Source of the DNA: Anabaena minutissima FACHB-250
GTDB lineage: Bacteria; Cyanobacteriota; Cyanobacteriia; Cyanobacteriales; Nostocaceae
Direction: 5' to 3'
Assembly (NCBI RefSeq): GCF_014697125.1
Contig: NZ_JACJRG010000024.1
Span: 29,698 to 93,697 of the forward strand
DNA length: 64,000 nt
Positions 1 to 7,576 of this stretch are shown in pieces. Position 1 is the stretch's first letter, and every line of letters starts with the position of its first letter. A model generated the notes under the pieces. It was not told the origin of the DNA and searched no databases. It was given only the letters and a program-made list of their open reading frames with translations. A program made the position numbers and the translations under genes.

Positions 1-395
1 AGGTGGGGTTAGTAATGTTGATTGGCTTGACTAGTAAAAACGCAATTTTGATTGTGGAATTTGCTAATCAATTGCGTGCTGAAGGTCTGAGTATCACCAA
101 AGCCGCCATCCAAGCAGCGCAAGAACGCTTGCGCCCGATTCTCATGACGGCTTTATCTACACTGTTGGGGGTTTTTCCGCTATTAATCGGTGTGGGTGCA
201 GGTGCGGCTAGTCGTCAATCTTTGGGGACAGCAGTGTTTGGCGGAATGTTGGTGGCGACTTTCTTAAGTTTGTTCGTCGTGCCGATTTTGTATATTGTGA
301 TTGGTAAAATGCGCGATCGCATCAAACCAAACGGCAAGCCTCCTTTTACAGATTCCAGTCAAGAAGACAAAACTCCTTCTGTTACCCACCGTTAA
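1..395 (+). CDS. RND-family efflux transporter, C-terminal end (partial)
   Basis: This is the last ~130 residues of a resistance-nodulation-division inner-membrane pump of the AcrB/HAE1 type. The frame is open to the left edge, so the gene starts outside the window. Visible are the conserved segment with LIGLTSKNAILIVEFAN, the following RLRPILMTAL stretch, and the last two membrane helices ending in SLFVVPILYIVI, then a short charged tail. In the family this pump exports drugs or lipids by proton antiport with a periplasmic adaptor and an outer-membrane channel; the substrate cannot be read from this fragment. The SDR remnant begins about 70 bp downstream. Confidence 0.93.
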   Translation, partial: VGLVMLIGLTSKNAILIVEFANQLRAEGLSITKAAIQAAQERLRPILMTALSTLLGVFPLLIGVGAGAASRQSLGTAVFGGMLVATFLSLFVVPILYIVIGKMRDRIKPNGKPPFTDSSQEDKTPSVTHR

Positions 396-465
396 ATTTA
401 ACCTTGGCGTAGTAACTTAATAGTGAATAATTTTTGGATTACCAAAACATGACAAGATTAGTATC

Positions 466-681
466 ATGACAGATTTAGCCCGGAAAGTGGCAATTATCAC
501 AGGTGCATCACGGGGTATTGGACGAGCGATCGCCCTGACATTAGCTCATAAAGGCGCATCTGTAATTGTTAATTATGCAGGAAGCGCAGATAAAGCCCAG
601 GAGGTTGTGCCTTTTCTTGCGAGTGATGCAGCACGATGGATGACTGGGCAAAACATTTGCGTGAATGGTGCTATTGTCTGA
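466..681 (+). pseudogene. Short-chain dehydrogenase/reductase remnant with internal deletion
   Basis: The 71-residue frame has the N-terminal Rossmann part of a 3-oxoacyl-ACP-reductase-like SDR (residues 1-45, with the TGASRGIG cofactor loop). It is fused directly to the extreme C-terminus of the same family (FLASDAARWMTGQ and VNGAIV). SDR proteins are about 245-250 residues, so some 170-180 residues are missing, including the catalytic Ser-Tyr-Lys. The junction lies near residue 49 and the frame is kept. I read this as an in-frame deletion derivative, almost certainly not an active enzyme. The 21-bp repeat array starts 38 bp after its stop. Confidence 0.85.
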
Positions 682-719
682 ACCAAACAATAGCCTTTAT
701 TCATGCCCTCTCAACTTTA

Positions 720-908
720 GAACAAGAACATTCCTGTTTGGAACAAGAACATTCCTGTTTGGAACGAGAACATTCCTGTTTGGAACGAGAACATTCCTGT
801 TTGGAACGAGAACATTCCTGTTTGGAGCAAGAACATTCCTGTTTAGAGCAAGAACATTCCTGTTTAGAGCAAGAACATTCCTGTTTAGAGCAAGAACATT
901 CCTGTTTG
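720..908. repeat. Nine-copy 21-bp tandem repeat
   Basis: Nine contiguous 21-bp units share the core AAGAACATTCCTGTTT, with small variants: a CAAG/CGAG change, and GTTTGG/GTTTAG near the 3' copies. Because 21 is a multiple of three the array stays open in several frames and gives repetitive reading frames on both strands (EQEHSCL heptads on +). Each unit contains a near-palindrome of the form AACAnGAAnnTTCnTGTT, so each copy could form a small hairpin or be a symmetric protein site. There are no spacers, so it is not a CRISPR. I do not regard the resulting frames as genes. Confidence 0.93.
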
Positions 909-967
909 AAACTTGAATCATCAAATTAAAATTCCCTCCAGCCGACTAAAACACATAAACCCACATC

Positions 968-2053
968 ATGAATACAAGCATCAACCTATTCACACCAGTT
1001 CAACTAGGGTCTTATACTCTATCTAACCGGATTGTTATGGCCCCTATGACTCGGTTACGGGCAATTGACAACATTCCAAATGCGCTGATGGCGACATACT
1101 ACGCTCAACGAGCTAGTGCAGGGTTAATCGTAACTGAATGTACAGCCGTTTCTCCCCTGAGTTTGGGATATATGAACTGTCCAGGGATTTACACCGAAGC
1201 ACAAATAGCAGGATGGCGGTTAGTGACAGATGCAGTACATCAACAAGGGGGAAGGATATTTTTACAACTTTGGCATTCTGGGAGAGTTGCTCATTCGGCC
1301 TTGTTAGGTGGAGAATTGCCAGTAGCACCAAGTGCGATCGCTGGGGTTGGTTCACTGCATACTCCCACAGGTAAAGTATCTTTAGAGACTCCCCGCGCTT
1401 TAGAAACCAAAGAAATTGCCGAAATTGTCGAACAGTTCCGCCAAGGTGCAGCCAATGCTTTAGAGGCTGGCTTTGATGGTATTGAACTACACGGCGCATT
1501 CGGCTATTTAATCGACCAATTCTTACAAGATGGTTCAAACCAGCGCACCGATGAATATGGCGGTTCAGTTGAGAATCGCAGCCGCTTTCTTTTGGAAGTG
1601 GTGGAAGCCGTCACTGGCGTTTGGGGAGGCGCAGGCGAGCGCGTCGGTATTAAACTTTCTCCTAGTAACACTTTTTACGGGATGTACGACTCCAACCCCA
1701 AAGAAACATTTAGTTATGTAGTTAATGCTCTCAACTCCTTTGGTTTAGCCTATCTCCATATGATGGAAGCCAACGCAGTTGATTTATCAACTCGTGAAGT
1801 TATGAACCCTGTAACACCATACTTCCGCCAAATCTACAAAGGTACATTAATTACCAATGGTGGTTATGAAAGGCAAACAGGAGATGATATGCTCGCAAAA
1901 AATGATGCAGATTTAGTATCTTTTGGCAAGCTATTTATTGCTAATCCCGACTTACCAAAAAGATTCCAGACTAATGCTGAATTAAACACTCCAGATCCCA
2001 GAACATTCTACGCTCCAGATGCCACAGGATACACTGATTATCCATTTTTATAA
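968..2053 (+). CDS. Old yellow enzyme family NADH:flavin oxidoreductase (alkene reductase)
   Basis: A 361-residue FMN-binding TIM-barrel protein of the usual family length. The N-terminal FTPVQLG and SNRIVMAPMTRLRA segments, the LQLWHSGRVAH strand (about residues 100-110) and the DGSNQRTDEYGGSVENRSRF block (about 188-207) mark it as an OYE/NemA-type ene-reductase. Family members reduce activated C=C bonds or nitro compounds with NAD(P)H. The active-site motif is normally H-x-x-N or H-x-x-H followed by x-Tyr. Here it reads HGAFGY: the first His and the Tyr proton donor are kept, but the second ligand-binding residue is Phe. The enzyme may have altered substrate binding. It stands alone, with a repeat-derived gap on each side. 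Confidence 0.93.
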   Translation: MNTSINLFTPVQLGSYTLSNRIVMAPMTRLRAIDNIPNALMATYYAQRASAGLIVTECTAVSPLSLGYMNCPGIYTEAQIAGWRLVTDAVHQQGGRIFLQLWHSGRVAHSALLGGELPVAPSAIAGVGSLHTPTGKVSLETPRALETKEIAEIVEQFRQGAANALEAGFDGIELHGAFGYLIDQFLQDGSNQRTDEYGGSVENRSRFLLEVVEAVTGVWGGAGERVGIKLSPSNTFYGMYDSNPKETFSYVVNALNSFGLAYLHMMEANAVDLSTREVMNPVTPYFRQIYKGTLITNGGYERQTGDDMLAKNDADLVSFGKLFIANPDLPKRFQTNAELNTPDPRTFYAPDATGYTDYPFL

Positions 2054-2402
2054 GTAGTCAATATTTTTTCTCCTCTGCTCTCCTGCCATAATTTTCCTGT
2101 CACAGCTAAGAAAACGGGTAAATAAATATGGGCTGAAAAATTTGTATAAAAAACTGTAAATTAACGCCGTGTGCAACTTTCTCTCAAACCTAACCCCCAA
2201 CCCCTTCCCTAGTAGGGAAGGGGAGCAAGAATCAAAGCCTCCTTGCAGGGGAGAGGTACTCTACGAGAAGAGCTTCGCTCTATGGAGAGGGGTTTTAATA
2301 ATAAGTTGCACATCGTGTAAATTATACAAGTGGTAGCTCATCTACTCGATTTGAGAGTTTGGATTTTACCTCTAAATATTACTTCTTAGGCATCCAAAAA
2401 TT
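2054..2402. other. Gene-free gap with a MITE-like dispersed repeat (2170-2312)
   Basis: No coding frame is supported here. A roughly 143-bp block at 2170-2312 is bounded by the 10-bp inverted repeat TGTGCAACTT / AAGTTGCACA. Inside is the near-palindromic core CCCCTTCCCTAGTAGGGAAG followed by another GGAGAGG-rich repeat. The core recurs at about 3166-3205 in this window. The last 90 bp before 2403 should hold the rubrerythrin promoter, but I see no convincing -10/-35 pair. Confidence 0.6.
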
Positions 2403-3116
2403 ATGGATCTTTCAAACTTTACTACTCTGCAAAACTTGGAATCTGCCTTTGGCGGCGAATCAATGGCAAACCGGAAGTATCTGTTTTTTGCAGAGGTAGC
2501 GCGTAAACTTGGGTTTAAAGATTTAGCTAAACTGTTTCGTGAAACCGCAGAGCAGGAGACCGAACACGCCTTTGCTCATTTTGAGTTGCTACATCCAGAA
2601 CTAGTTGTAGAAGATCCAGCTGCGTTAACTGACGAACAAAAACGGGAAATTGTCTCTCGGTGCTTATCTTTAGCCATTGAAGGGGAAACTTACGAATACA
2701 CTACCATGTATCCTGAATTTGCCGCAGATGCTCAACGCGATCGCGACAATCCCGCCGCCGAAGAGTTTCTCAAACAAGCGCAAGAATCTAGCGAACACGC
2801 TGACACCTTCCGCACCGCAGCACATCGTTTTGGCTTATTAAAATTCATAGAGAATTACCACGCCGATCGCTACACTGAAGCTTTAGAAGTAATTAATGGT
2901 GGACAACCTACAACCAGAGTTGCGAGTGCAGATCCCAACGCCCGTAAATGGGTTTGCAGACAATGCAGCATGATTTATGATCCTGTGACTGGTGATCCTG
3001 ATTCGGGTATTGCACCTGGTACAGCCTTTGAAGCAATTCCTGATGATTGGCAATGTCCCATCTGTGGTGCTACCAAAAAGACTTTTATCCCCCTTGAGGA
3101 AAAAACTGCCGCGTGA
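2403..3116 (+). CDS. rbr: Rubrerythrin
   Basis: A 237-residue cytosolic peroxide-scavenging non-haem iron protein. Residues ~1-165 form the ferritin-like four-helix domain. The di-iron ligands are visible in GGESMANRKY, the ETEHAFAH segment, GETYEY and the ESSEHA segment. Residues ~188-230 are a rubredoxin domain with the two cysteine knuckles CRQC and CPIC around a single Fe. In the family, electrons pass from NAD(P)H through rubredoxin to the di-iron site, which reduces H2O2 to water. Domain order and length are standard. It is monocistronic: a repeat-filled gap lies upstream, and a palindrome and the MATE gene follow. Confidence 0.95.
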   Translation: MDLSNFTTLQNLESAFGGESMANRKYLFFAEVARKLGFKDLAKLFRETAEQETEHAFAHFELLHPELVVEDPAALTDEQKREIVSRCLSLAIEGETYEYTTMYPEFAADAQRDRDNPAAEEFLKQAQESSEHADTFRTAAHRFGLLKFIENYHADRYTEALEVINGGQPTTRVASADPNARKWVCRQCSMIYDPVTGDPDSGIAPGTAFEAIPDDWQCPICGATKKTFIPLEEKTAA

Positions 3117-3165
3117 GCAAGAATGTAGAGCTGACTTTTCACGTTATGTGGAAAAGCTAACGGGA

Positions 3166-3238
3166 AACCTAACCCCCTAACCCCCTTCCCTACTAGGGAA
3201 GGGGGAATATGTAGAGACGTTGCATGCAACGTCTCTAC
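3166..3238. repeat. Dispersed palindromic repeats
   Basis: Two neighbouring palindromes follow the rubrerythrin gene. CCCCCTTCCCTACTAGGG plus its mirror at 3181-3205 is a near-perfect 25-bp inverted repeat with one central mismatch, and has the same core as the repeat at 2190-2224. At 3211-3238 is a perfect 28-bp palindrome with half-site GTAGAGACGTTGCA. Both resemble cyanobacterial intergenic REP/MITE-type repeats. The arms could act as a bidirectional transcript stabiliser, but there is no T-tract. Confidence 0.8.
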
Positions 3239-3321
3239 AGTTATAGGCTACTTCTGGAGTTCCCTGTCGCCTACACTAAAATAGTGCCAATTTCCATCAA
3301 TAACTCCAGTACAGTCAAAAT

Positions 3322-4683
3322 ATGAGATTTGCAGCAGTCTCACTCCAGTACGACTTCTTACCTCGCTTTTACAAAATGGCAAGCATTAACGTGCTTTCCA
3401 ACATGATGGTTCCTTTAGCGGGTATTGTTGACATTGCCTTTTTAGGACATTTAGCAGATATCCGTCACTTAGCAGGAGTCATTCTAGCAACCATACTCTT
3501 TGACTACCTTTACAGGGTGTTAAAGTTTTTACGCTCTAGTGTCAATGCCCTAACTGCACAAGCCGTGGGGCTGGATGACCAAAAAACTATCTTACTAGTA
3601 GGGATGAGGAGTGCCTTAATTGCCCTAGGACTGGGGTTACTGATCCTATTGCTGCAATACCCAATCCAAAAGATGGGGTTTTTGATTTTGAGTGGTTCGC
3701 CAGAAATTGAAAGTTCTGGAAGTGACTATTTCTATGCCAGAATTTGGGCAGCCCCGGCTGTGTTGCTTAACTTTGTGCTGATTGGTTGGTTTACGGGGCG
3801 CGAAATGAACAGCTTAGTGCTGTTGATGTCTTTAATTGGTAATGGTTCTAATGTACTGCTTGACTATTTGATGATTGTCAAGTGGGGTTGGGAAAGCATG
3901 GGTGCTGGACTGGCTACAGCCATCAGTCAGTATTTGGCGTTAGTAATTGGTTTGGTGGGGGTGTGCTTCAGCATTCAGTGGGCAAAAGTAGCAGCCGCCT
4001 TACAAGAGGTGTTTGATTGGGTGGCGTTGAAAGAGACTGTTGTCCTCAAAACCAACATTCTGGTGAGATTTTTAGTCTTGATTTCCACCTATGCCATCTT
4101 TACAAATCTGAGTGCCACACTGGGAACAATTACTTTGGCAGAAAATGGGTTGCTGTTGCAAATTGCGCTGTTGAGTCAGTTCACCATTCAAGGTGTAGGG
4201 ATGACAATGCAAACCTTGACAGGCAACTTTCAGGGTAAAGGTACAACAGAAAAGATGATTCCATTGTTGAGTGTTTCTGTGATTACCAGTTTGTTTATTG
4301 CCCTAGGTTTTGCGATCGCATCTGTGATTTTCCCTGATACCATATTTGGATTACTGACTAATCATACAGAGGTTAACCAACACATCAGTAGTTATGCAAT
4401 TTGGTTATTGCCGCTTCTAGGATTAACTGCTGTTGCTTTTATGCTGGAAGGGTACTTTATTGGCTTAAAGGAAGGTGCAATCATCCGTAACGCCGTTTTG
4501 TTAGCCTTTGGATTCGGTTTTACCCCCTTAGCTGCTACAGGATGGTATTTACATAATAATCACTTGTTATGGATGGCTCTAGTTGGCTATATGACTATCA
4601 TGATTTTAGTGCTGGGGTCACAATTACCTAAAACATTCATTAATAAAAATCTGCCAAATCAAGATTTACTGCCTAGTTCTTGA
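3322..4683 (+). CDS. MATE-family efflux transporter (DinF-like)
   Basis: A 453-residue integral membrane protein with about 12 hydrophobic helices, the standard size for the MATE/NorM/DinF family of cation-coupled drug and metabolite exporters. The first helices carry NMMVPLAGIVDIAFLGHL, which fits the MATE N-terminal pattern of polar and Gly residues around VDxxFxG. The two six-helix halves repeat with similar helix spacing. It resembles the DinF branch more than NorM, judged by the first helix and the short loops. The substrate is unknown. It is flanked by the palindromic repeats at 3181-3238 and a 76-bp gap before the COG1900 gene, so co-transcription with the latter is possible. Confidence 0.9.
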   Translation: MRFAAVSLQYDFLPRFYKMASINVLSNMMVPLAGIVDIAFLGHLADIRHLAGVILATILFDYLYRVLKFLRSSVNALTAQAVGLDDQKTILLVGMRSALIALGLGLLILLLQYPIQKMGFLILSGSPEIESSGSDYFYARIWAAPAVLLNFVLIGWFTGREMNSLVLLMSLIGNGSNVLLDYLMIVKWGWESMGAGLATAISQYLALVIGLVGVCFSIQWAKVAAALQEVFDWVALKETVVLKTNILVRFLVLISTYAIFTNLSATLGTITLAENGLLLQIALLSQFTIQGVGMTMQTLTGNFQGKGTTEKMIPLLSVSVITSLFIALGFAIASVIFPDTIFGLLTNHTEVNQHISSYAIWLLPLLGLTAVAFMLEGYFIGLKEGAIIRNAVLLAFGFGFTPLAATGWYLHNNHLLWMALVGYMTIMILVLGSQLPKTFINKNLPNQDLLPSS

Positions 4684-4759
4684 CCATACAAATTTTAGAT
4701 TTTGGATTTGTTTTTTGGTTCAAACCCTAGAATTAGGATGTCAATCTGCCACATGAAAA

Positions 4760-5929
4760 ATGCGAACTATTGCAGAAATCAACGAGAAAATTAACCGCCA
4801 AACTGCGGTAGTGTTAACGGCTGAGGAATTAAAAGCACGAGTTGCAGAAGTCGGTGTGAAGCAAGTTGCCAAAGAGGTTGATGTTGTCACCACTGGCACT
4901 TTTGAACCGATGGAATCAAGTGGGGCAATTATTAATCTAGGACACACAGACCCACCAATCAAAATTCGCCGTTGTTGGGTGGATGGAGTTCCTGCATACA
5001 GTGGTTTTGGTGCAGTTGATTTATATTTGGGTGCTAGCTGTGTTGTGGATACGATGGATGGCGAAGAAGTCCGCGAACGGGGCGGCGGTCATGTAATAGA
5101 AGATTTGATTGCGGGTAAACCTGTGCATATCCGCGCCCAAGGACAAGTCACTGATTGCTATCCTAGAGCAAGTTTTGAGACTTCTATTACTCGCGACACA
5201 ATAAATCAGTTTTATTTATTTAATCCCCGAAATCTTTATCAAAATTTTATTGTAGGGGTGAATGGAGGCGATCGCCCGCTTCATACTTACCTCGGCCCTC
5301 TGCAACCGCGTTTAGGTAATGCTGTCTATTCTAACCCCGGTGCAATTTCTCCCCTATTGAATGATCCAAAATTACAAATTATTGGCATTGGTACGCGTAT
5401 TTTCTTAGGCGGCGGTATTGGTTACGTTGCTTGGGAAGGGACGCAACATTTTCCTTTACAAAAGCGGCTAGCCAATCAAACACCGATTGGCCCCTCTGCG
5501 ACTTTAGCCTTAATTGGGGATGCTAAACAAATGGATACGCGTTGGGTACGGGGTTGTTACTTTAAAAGTTATGGTTCTTCGTTGATGTTGGGTGTAGGTG
5601 TACCCATACCTTTATTAAACGAACAGGTAGTAGAAAACTGTGCAGTTCAAGATCAAAATTTAGTTGCGCCAATAGTAGACTTTTCCATTCCCCGGCGCGT
5701 CCGTCCGACATTTGGTTTGGTGAGTTACGCCCAACTCAAATCCGGGCGTATCACCATCGAGGGTAAAACTGTTAGGGTTGCTCCTTTAGCTAGTTTGTTC
5801 TTATCTCGGCAAGTTGCCATAGAGTTAAAACAATGGATTGAAGCAGGCAGTTTTACCCTCACTGAACCAGTAGCATCAATTCCAATGGAGAGGTCATTTC
5901 TTCCTCAAGACCATTGGAGAGAGTTGTGA
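4760..5929 (+). CDS. Homocysteine biosynthesis protein family (HcyBio, COG1900/DUF39)
   Basis: A 389-residue cytosolic protein of the DUF39/HcyBio family. Visible landmarks are the N-terminal helix RTIAEINEKI, a VVTTGTFEPMESSGAIINLG segment, a Gly-rich RERGGGHVIEDL segment, and the IGIGTRIFLGGGIGYVAWEG region with a candidate reactive neighbourhood. COG1900 proteins in methanogenic archaea are implicated, with a ferredoxin-like partner, in making homocysteine from aspartate semialdehyde. Transferring that role to a cyanobacterium is inference. No NIL/ferredoxin partner gene is next to it here, and I see no CBS domain at the C-terminus, unlike some archaeal members. Family assignment is fairly sure; the reaction is less so. 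Confidence 0.82.
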   Translation: MRTIAEINEKINRQTAVVLTAEELKARVAEVGVKQVAKEVDVVTTGTFEPMESSGAIINLGHTDPPIKIRRCWVDGVPAYSGFGAVDLYLGASCVVDTMDGEEVRERGGGHVIEDLIAGKPVHIRAQGQVTDCYPRASFETSITRDTINQFYLFNPRNLYQNFIVGVNGGDRPLHTYLGPLQPRLGNAVYSNPGAISPLLNDPKLQIIGIGTRIFLGGGIGYVAWEGTQHFPLQKRLANQTPIGPSATLALIGDAKQMDTRWVRGCYFKSYGSSLMLGVGVPIPLLNEQVVENCAVQDQNLVAPIVDFSIPRRVRPTFGLVSYAQLKSGRITIEGKTVRVAPLASLFLSRQVAIELKQWIEAGSFTLTEPVASIPMERSFLPQDHWREL

Positions 5930-6127
5930 GTGCTGAGTGCTGTTAGCGGAGCGGGGCGTTAGCCCGTGCTGAGTTGTGAGTGCTGAGTTATGAGTTGTGA
6001 GTTATGAGTTGTGAGTTATGAGTTGTGAGTTATGAGTTGTAAATGATTTTTTACTCAACACTCAGTAGTCCTCACTCATTACTCCTCACTCATTACTCAG
6101 CACTCAGCACTCAGCACTCAGCACTCA
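5930..6127. repeat. Heptameric short tandem repeats in inverted arrangement
   Basis: The 198-bp gap between convergent genes is almost entirely low-complexity. Direct runs of GAGTTATGAGTTGT and GAGTGCT-type heptamers fill the left part (to ~6045). Their reverse complement, runs of CACTCAG/CACTCATTACTC, fills 6060-6127. The two arms could pair into a long imperfect hairpin between the 3' ends of two convergent genes. Such short tandemly repeated repetitive sequences are typical of Nostoc/Anabaena. No gene is seen. Confidence 0.88.
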
Positions 6128-7198
6128 TTACTCCTGAGTAGGTTTCGGTCGCTTGATTGGCTTCGGTGCTGGTGTAGAGCTAGGCGAAGGCGATTTTGGT
6201 AAGGGTTTAGAAATTACCGAGGGATCGCTGCTTGTTCTCTTGACGGGGCGTGGAGTTTCTCCTGGTCGTCTGGGGGGGAATGGTCTTCTTCCTGGACCAC
6301 CACCAGCACCGCGAGGGCCACCGCCACCGCCACCTCTAAAGGGTGGTCTGCGTTTTTTAGGTAAGTCAGCGATCGCTTCTGCCGTTTCTATGACCAATGC
6401 GTCGGCTTCTCGCTTGGCTTTGAAGTCCCAAAACTTGCCTACGGCTTTGGTTGTCAGCACACCCCGCAATTTCAACTTGAAATATTTGGGTTTGTCATCT
6501 CGTTTACGTGGAGCTTGCTTAATTTTTACTACTAAGCTTTTTTCATCAAAAGACTGGTAAACCACTTCCCCACGGACGGAGAAACCGCCATCCGGGATGT
6601 TAGATGAAGGTGCTGAGAGGCTTGTAGCTTCTTTACTCTCATCTACTAAGCTTTCATCGGGTGTCTGTAATTCTTGTGACTCCGAATCTGCTTGGTTTTC
6701 TTCTGTTGGTTGTTTAGCCAGACTTTCTGGCTCCCATACCCCTACAATTTGAATGTGTAAGCTGTCATTTTCTTGTCTGGTGCGGGGATAAACTACCCAC
6801 AAATGTTCTTTTTCTAGGTCTAGATGATTTTTAACTAGGCTCATAATCCGACCCAGCAAGACGGAATTGAGTTCTACACCATCTGGGGTGAGTAAGATAC
6901 CTTGGGTAAAATGTTCGTCACTGGCTTGGTAACGACCCCGGACTAGTCCGATGGCGCGGTATTGCATCGGTTCACTAGGAGGCGGTATCGGTTGTTGGCG
7001 ATTGGCTTCGCCACACTGTAGGTGATCGGCTAGGTTCTCATTAGAGTCAGTTTCACTAGAGTTAACAGGTGAAGTCTCAAGCTTAGAGGGCTGGGTTGCT
7101 GCTATGTGAACATTAGCAGCTGCCTCTTTGGGAGTTTGAGGTTCATTGGAAGCAAAAGAGTTAGCGGAATCAGGCGAAGGCATCAGGTCGGAATTCAT
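6128..7198 (-). CDS. Conserved cyanobacterial protein with RG/G-rich and proline-basic tail
   Basis: The start at 7198 is chosen because AAGGAG lies 5 nt upstream (7204-7209); a longer frame would begin at 7222. The ~356-residue protein has a disordered Ser/Glu-rich head. A conserved block follows (about residues 95-175, beginning MQYRAIGLVRGRY). A second block (about 205-285) carries GEVVYQSFDEKSLVVKI and FKLKLRG. The tail is very basic and low-complexity: PFRGGGGGGPRGAGGGPGRR followed by Pro/Lys/Arg repeats. RGG-type tails often bind RNA, and the two blocks look like small beta-barrel modules, so a nucleic-acid role is a guess. I do not recognise a named family. It faces away from the TPR gene. 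Confidence 0.85.
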   Translation of the reverse strand: MNSDLMPSPDSANSFASNEPQTPKEAAANVHIAATQPSKLETSPVNSSETDSNENLADHLQCGEANRQQPIPPPSEPMQYRAIGLVRGRYQASDEHFTQGILLTPDGVELNSVLLGRIMSLVKNHLDLEKEHLWVVYPRTRQENDSLHIQIVGVWEPESLAKQPTEENQADSESQELQTPDESLVDESKEATSLSAPSSNIPDGGFSVRGEVVYQSFDEKSLVVKIKQAPRKRDDKPKYFKLKLRGVLTTKAVGKFWDFKAKREADALVIETAEAIADLPKKRRPPFRGGGGGGPRGAGGGPGRRPFPPRRPGETPRPVKRTSSDPSVISKPLPKSPSPSSTPAPKPIKRPKPTQE

Positions 7199-7576
7199 AA
7201 AAACTCCTTGCGGCGGAGACACATCCCAATTATGGGATTTTAATAAGGCAGCTGGAAATAGCGTTTGCGTGGCTGATGAAAGTATATTGGCTTTTCACAA
7301 AATCACAACAGAACGCTCTATACAATTGTAAAGACCCTAAATCAGTCATTCATTATGTAAATGTGTAATTTAGCGTCTTTACGGCAGTTTCGGAAGCATA
7401 TCATAGCTTTTAATATGATGGCTCTCCCTAAAGTAATCACTTAATTTAGCAGTCAAATAATCATTTGTTATAAAATTCACTCTTAATTGGCGGTATTCCG
7501 CACAGTTTTTGAAATTTTTAACTTTCTAGTTTGTGTCAATAATAATGAGATGAGAGTTTTGGAGGGGGACAAAATA
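7199..7576. promoter_or_regulatory. Divergent promoter region with an imperfect 16-bp inverted repeat
   Basis: The gap separates two divergent genes and must hold both promoters. At 7328-7382 GTAAAGACCCTAAAT is mirrored by ATTTAGCGTCTTTAC across a ~23-nt loop, with one or two mismatches. It could be an operator or a leader hairpin. No clear -35/-10 pair was identified. No coding sequence is supported in 7223-7549. Confidence 0.4.

Noticed and set aside
720..908. CRISPR-like array
   Set aside because: Units are contiguous without unique spacers, so it is a tandem repeat.
636..929. Open frame of EQEHSCL heptads (97 residues) and overlapping frames
   Set aside because: It arises from the 21-bp repeat, which is open in several frames on both strands. 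It begins inside the SDR remnant and has no independent evidence.
5930..6127. CRISPR or coding sequence in the repeats
   Set aside because: Only short heptamer runs in inverted arrangement; no spacers or frames.
6153..6560. 135-residue plus-strand frame
   Set aside because: Shadow of the minus-strand RG-rich gene; proline/glycine-rich only because of the complement of the RGG tail.
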